A DNA stretch of 54,316 nt, from the IMG/VR virus record IMGVR_UViG_3300029258_005835, positions 1 to 54,316 of that record; one strand, written 5' to 3'. The translations under genes were made by a program, and so were the position numbers. Shown piece after piece: positions 53,203-54,316 of the stretch; the stretch's first letter is position 1; each line of letters begins with the position of its first letter. The notes under the pieces were generated by a model, which saw nothing but the letters and a program-made list of their open reading frames with translations, did not search any database and was not told where the DNA came from. The stretch comes from a virus.

Positions 53203-54316
53203 CGTTATTACCGACTGGACGACGAATGAGAAGGGGGAAACCCTCTTCTTTTTACCCGCTTTTGCCTATCTGCTGCTCCTGATGGGGTCGTGGATGTTCC
53301 TGTTGTGGAACTGGGAGCGGGTCAAAGAGGTCGGCTGGGGGAGCAGGATGATTACTGTTCCCCTTCTTGTTATCTGCGCCGCTATCGCCCTCTCCGGTAT
53401 TGCCGTCGAGGGAGGAATAGGCGACAAGATTGCTCCCTTGGGCATGGGGGCGGCGCTGTTCTCGCTGTACCTTACCGCGAGGGTCTTGGGTCGCGACCTG
53501 TTCCTTCCGCTGGCTGTCGGGGCTGCTGTTGCGTCTGGTGGGATTCTGGTGTACCAGCTGCTGTACTTCGGCGGGCCGACCGGCGGGTTCATCTTCGAGG
53601 ACAACTACGACATCGCTACGGGGTACATCCTCCTCGGTGCGGCGCTGTTGGTCGGGAGGAAGTCGTGGCAGCAGGGGCTGGCGTTCTTGGCGCTGATCGC
53701 CCTGTTCCTCTCCGGGTCCGCGGAGGCTGTGTTCGCCGTCGGTGTCGTAGGACTGGCGATGCTTGTGCGGCGCGACTGGTCGCGGAGGGCGGTTGTGCTG
53801 CTGGCTGTGTTCGCAGTCGTAGCAGTGGCTGTGTTCGCGTCTGGGTACGGGAGCGGGCTGCACAGCCTTACGGCTGGTGGGCTGACTGGAGACACGGAGC
53901 AGGCGAGCCGGACGGGGAGTGATGGTGAGGAGCTGACCCTTGCAGAGGACCGCTGGGAGCTTATCACGAACGCTATGGCCGATATCAAGCCGCTGGGAGA
54001 AGGGTACATCGTCACTGAGTTCCAGAAGGTGGACATGGTCCACAACGTGCCGCTGGTGATCGTCCAGCAGCTGGGATGGCCGGGAGTGCTGGCTGCGGCG
54101 GCATGGCTATGGGTGTCGCTCTGGTGCCTGGTGCGGTCGCGCTGGAAGTACGTCTGGATTCTGGTGCTGGCACTCAGCGTCTGGGACCACTACGTTTTCA
54201 CCCAACTGGCGCCGCTCTGGCCGATGATCGTCGGAGCGTGCTTGGTGGATACTGTGGATTCCGACCTGATATTTCGTGGGCGAGGGCTTGACAAAGGTAG
54301 TACCTTAGTAGTATAA
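53036..54316 (+). CDS. O-antigen polymerase/ligase-like membrane protein, 426 aa
   Basis: ATG 53036 follows GCGAGGTGGAAGGGG. A polar 40-residue start precedes about ten TM helices. A large hydrophilic loop lies between the later helices (about residues 280-340), with EDRWELITNAMADIKPLGEG and then VDMVHNVPLVIVQQLGWPG. The His-Asn in a 'hN-x-hhhhh-x-x-hGwhG' setting is the signature of the Wzy/WaaL (O-antigen polymerase and ligase) family. These enzymes link sugar chains at the outer face of the membrane. It could modify the host surface or glycosylate the big surface proteins. The 3' end overlaps a promoter. Confidence 0.75.
   Translation: MDDLSADRGNAPEPPDQEQVHGQEQTQAAGDGPRKASRWWIALIGSGLALSPIHNSVITDWTTNEKGETLFFLPAFAYLLLLMGSWMFLLWNWERVKEVGWGSRMITVPLLVICAAIALSGIAVEGGIGDKIAPLGMGAALFSLYLTARVLGRDLFLPLAVGAAVASGGILVYQLLYFGGPTGGFIFEDNYDIATGYILLGAALLVGRKSWQQGLAFLALIALFLSGSAEAVFAVGVVGLAMLVRRDWSRRAVVLLAVFAVVAVAVFASGYGSGLHSLTAGGLTGDTEQASRTGSDGEELTLAEDRWELITNAMADIKPLGEGYIVTEFQKVDMVHNVPLVIVQQLGWPGVLAAAAWLWVSLWCLVRSRWKYVWILVLALSVWDHYVFTQLAPLWPMIVGACLVDTVDSDLIFRGRGLDKGSTLVV
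54288..54316 (+). promoter_or_regulatory. Sigma-70 promoter at the right edge
   Basis: TTGACA at 54288-54293, 18-nt spacer, TATAA at 54312-54316 where the window ends. It lies inside the last codons of the polymerase-like gene and faces outward. Confidence 0.75.

Overview
The window is a compact, almost fully coding stretch (roughly 55-60 % G+C by eye) of a bacterial mobile element: a double-stranded DNA virus or large virus-like plasmid, open at both ends. Evidence for a bacterial host is direct. There are near-consensus sigma-70 promoters (TTGACA, 18-nt spacer, TATAAT/TATAGT) at the operon heads, AGGAGG ribosome-binding sites before most genes, GTG/ATG starts, and long trains of genes that overlap by 1-17 nt. 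No ribosomal, tRNA, CRISPR, integrase, terminase, portal or recognisable icosahedral capsid gene was seen. The style of the fibronectin-III repeat proteins and the adenosylcobalamin-dependent ribonucleotide reductase would fit an anaerobic Chloroflexota (Dehalococcoidia-like) host, but this is a weak inference.

Layout. 1-1.25 kb (minus): a small operon led by an XRE-type regulator, ending in a partial gene at the left edge. 1.25-1.58 kb: divergent control region with two promoters, a palindrome and short repeats. 1.58-5.63 kb (plus): Fis-like HTH, zinc ribbon, class II ribonucleotide reductase, endonuclease-VII-like nuclease and an unknown protein. 5.63-5.98 kb: five iteron-like repeats, a four-run G-quadruplex motif and an AT-rich tract, a candidate origin. 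6.4-23.6 kb (plus): replication, recombination and nucleotide module, with an Fe-S helicase (DinG/XPD type), Cas4/RecB-like nuclease, RecA/Sak4-like ATPase, radical-SAM enzyme, ERCC4 nuclease, HD hydrolase and a uracil-DNA-glycosylase/DNA-polymerase-A fusion, interspersed with small membrane, zinc-ribbon and basic proteins. A triple tandem promoter abuts the zinc-ribbon/right-end remnant of an IS200/IS605 TnpB element at 21.5-21.8 kb. 23.7-34.8 kb (plus): first envelope/surface operon, with a 1344-aa Ala/Pro/Glu-rich membrane protein, secreted proteins with C-terminal multi-pass anchors, fibronectin-III domains and small multi-TM proteins, closed by a hairpin facing a convergent operon. 38.4-34.8 kb (minus): many very small, phage-like accessory proteins. 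38.4-38.8 kb: divergent promoters with short tandem repeats. 38.7-54.3 kb (plus): second envelope/morphogenesis operon. It opens with a 61-aa two-TM protein whose gene is split by a group I intron carrying an HNH endonuclease. It continues with two membrane/cytoplasmic proteins, a Zot/HerA-like ATPase flanked by tiny one-TM proteins, a 2403-aa fibronectin-III surface protein with a three-TM tail, and an O-antigen-polymerase/ligase-like protein.

How it may work together (inference). The left half supplies dNTPs, replication, repair and recombination. The right half looks like a membrane-based virion or secretion module: small abundant TM proteins as coat, large anchored ectoproteins as spikes, and a Zot-like ATPase as the export or morphogenesis motor. 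That layout recalls filamentous or pleomorphic lipid-containing viruses, but attached to a much larger genome with its own polymerase. This combination, together with the hidden intron, is the most likely novel content of the window.
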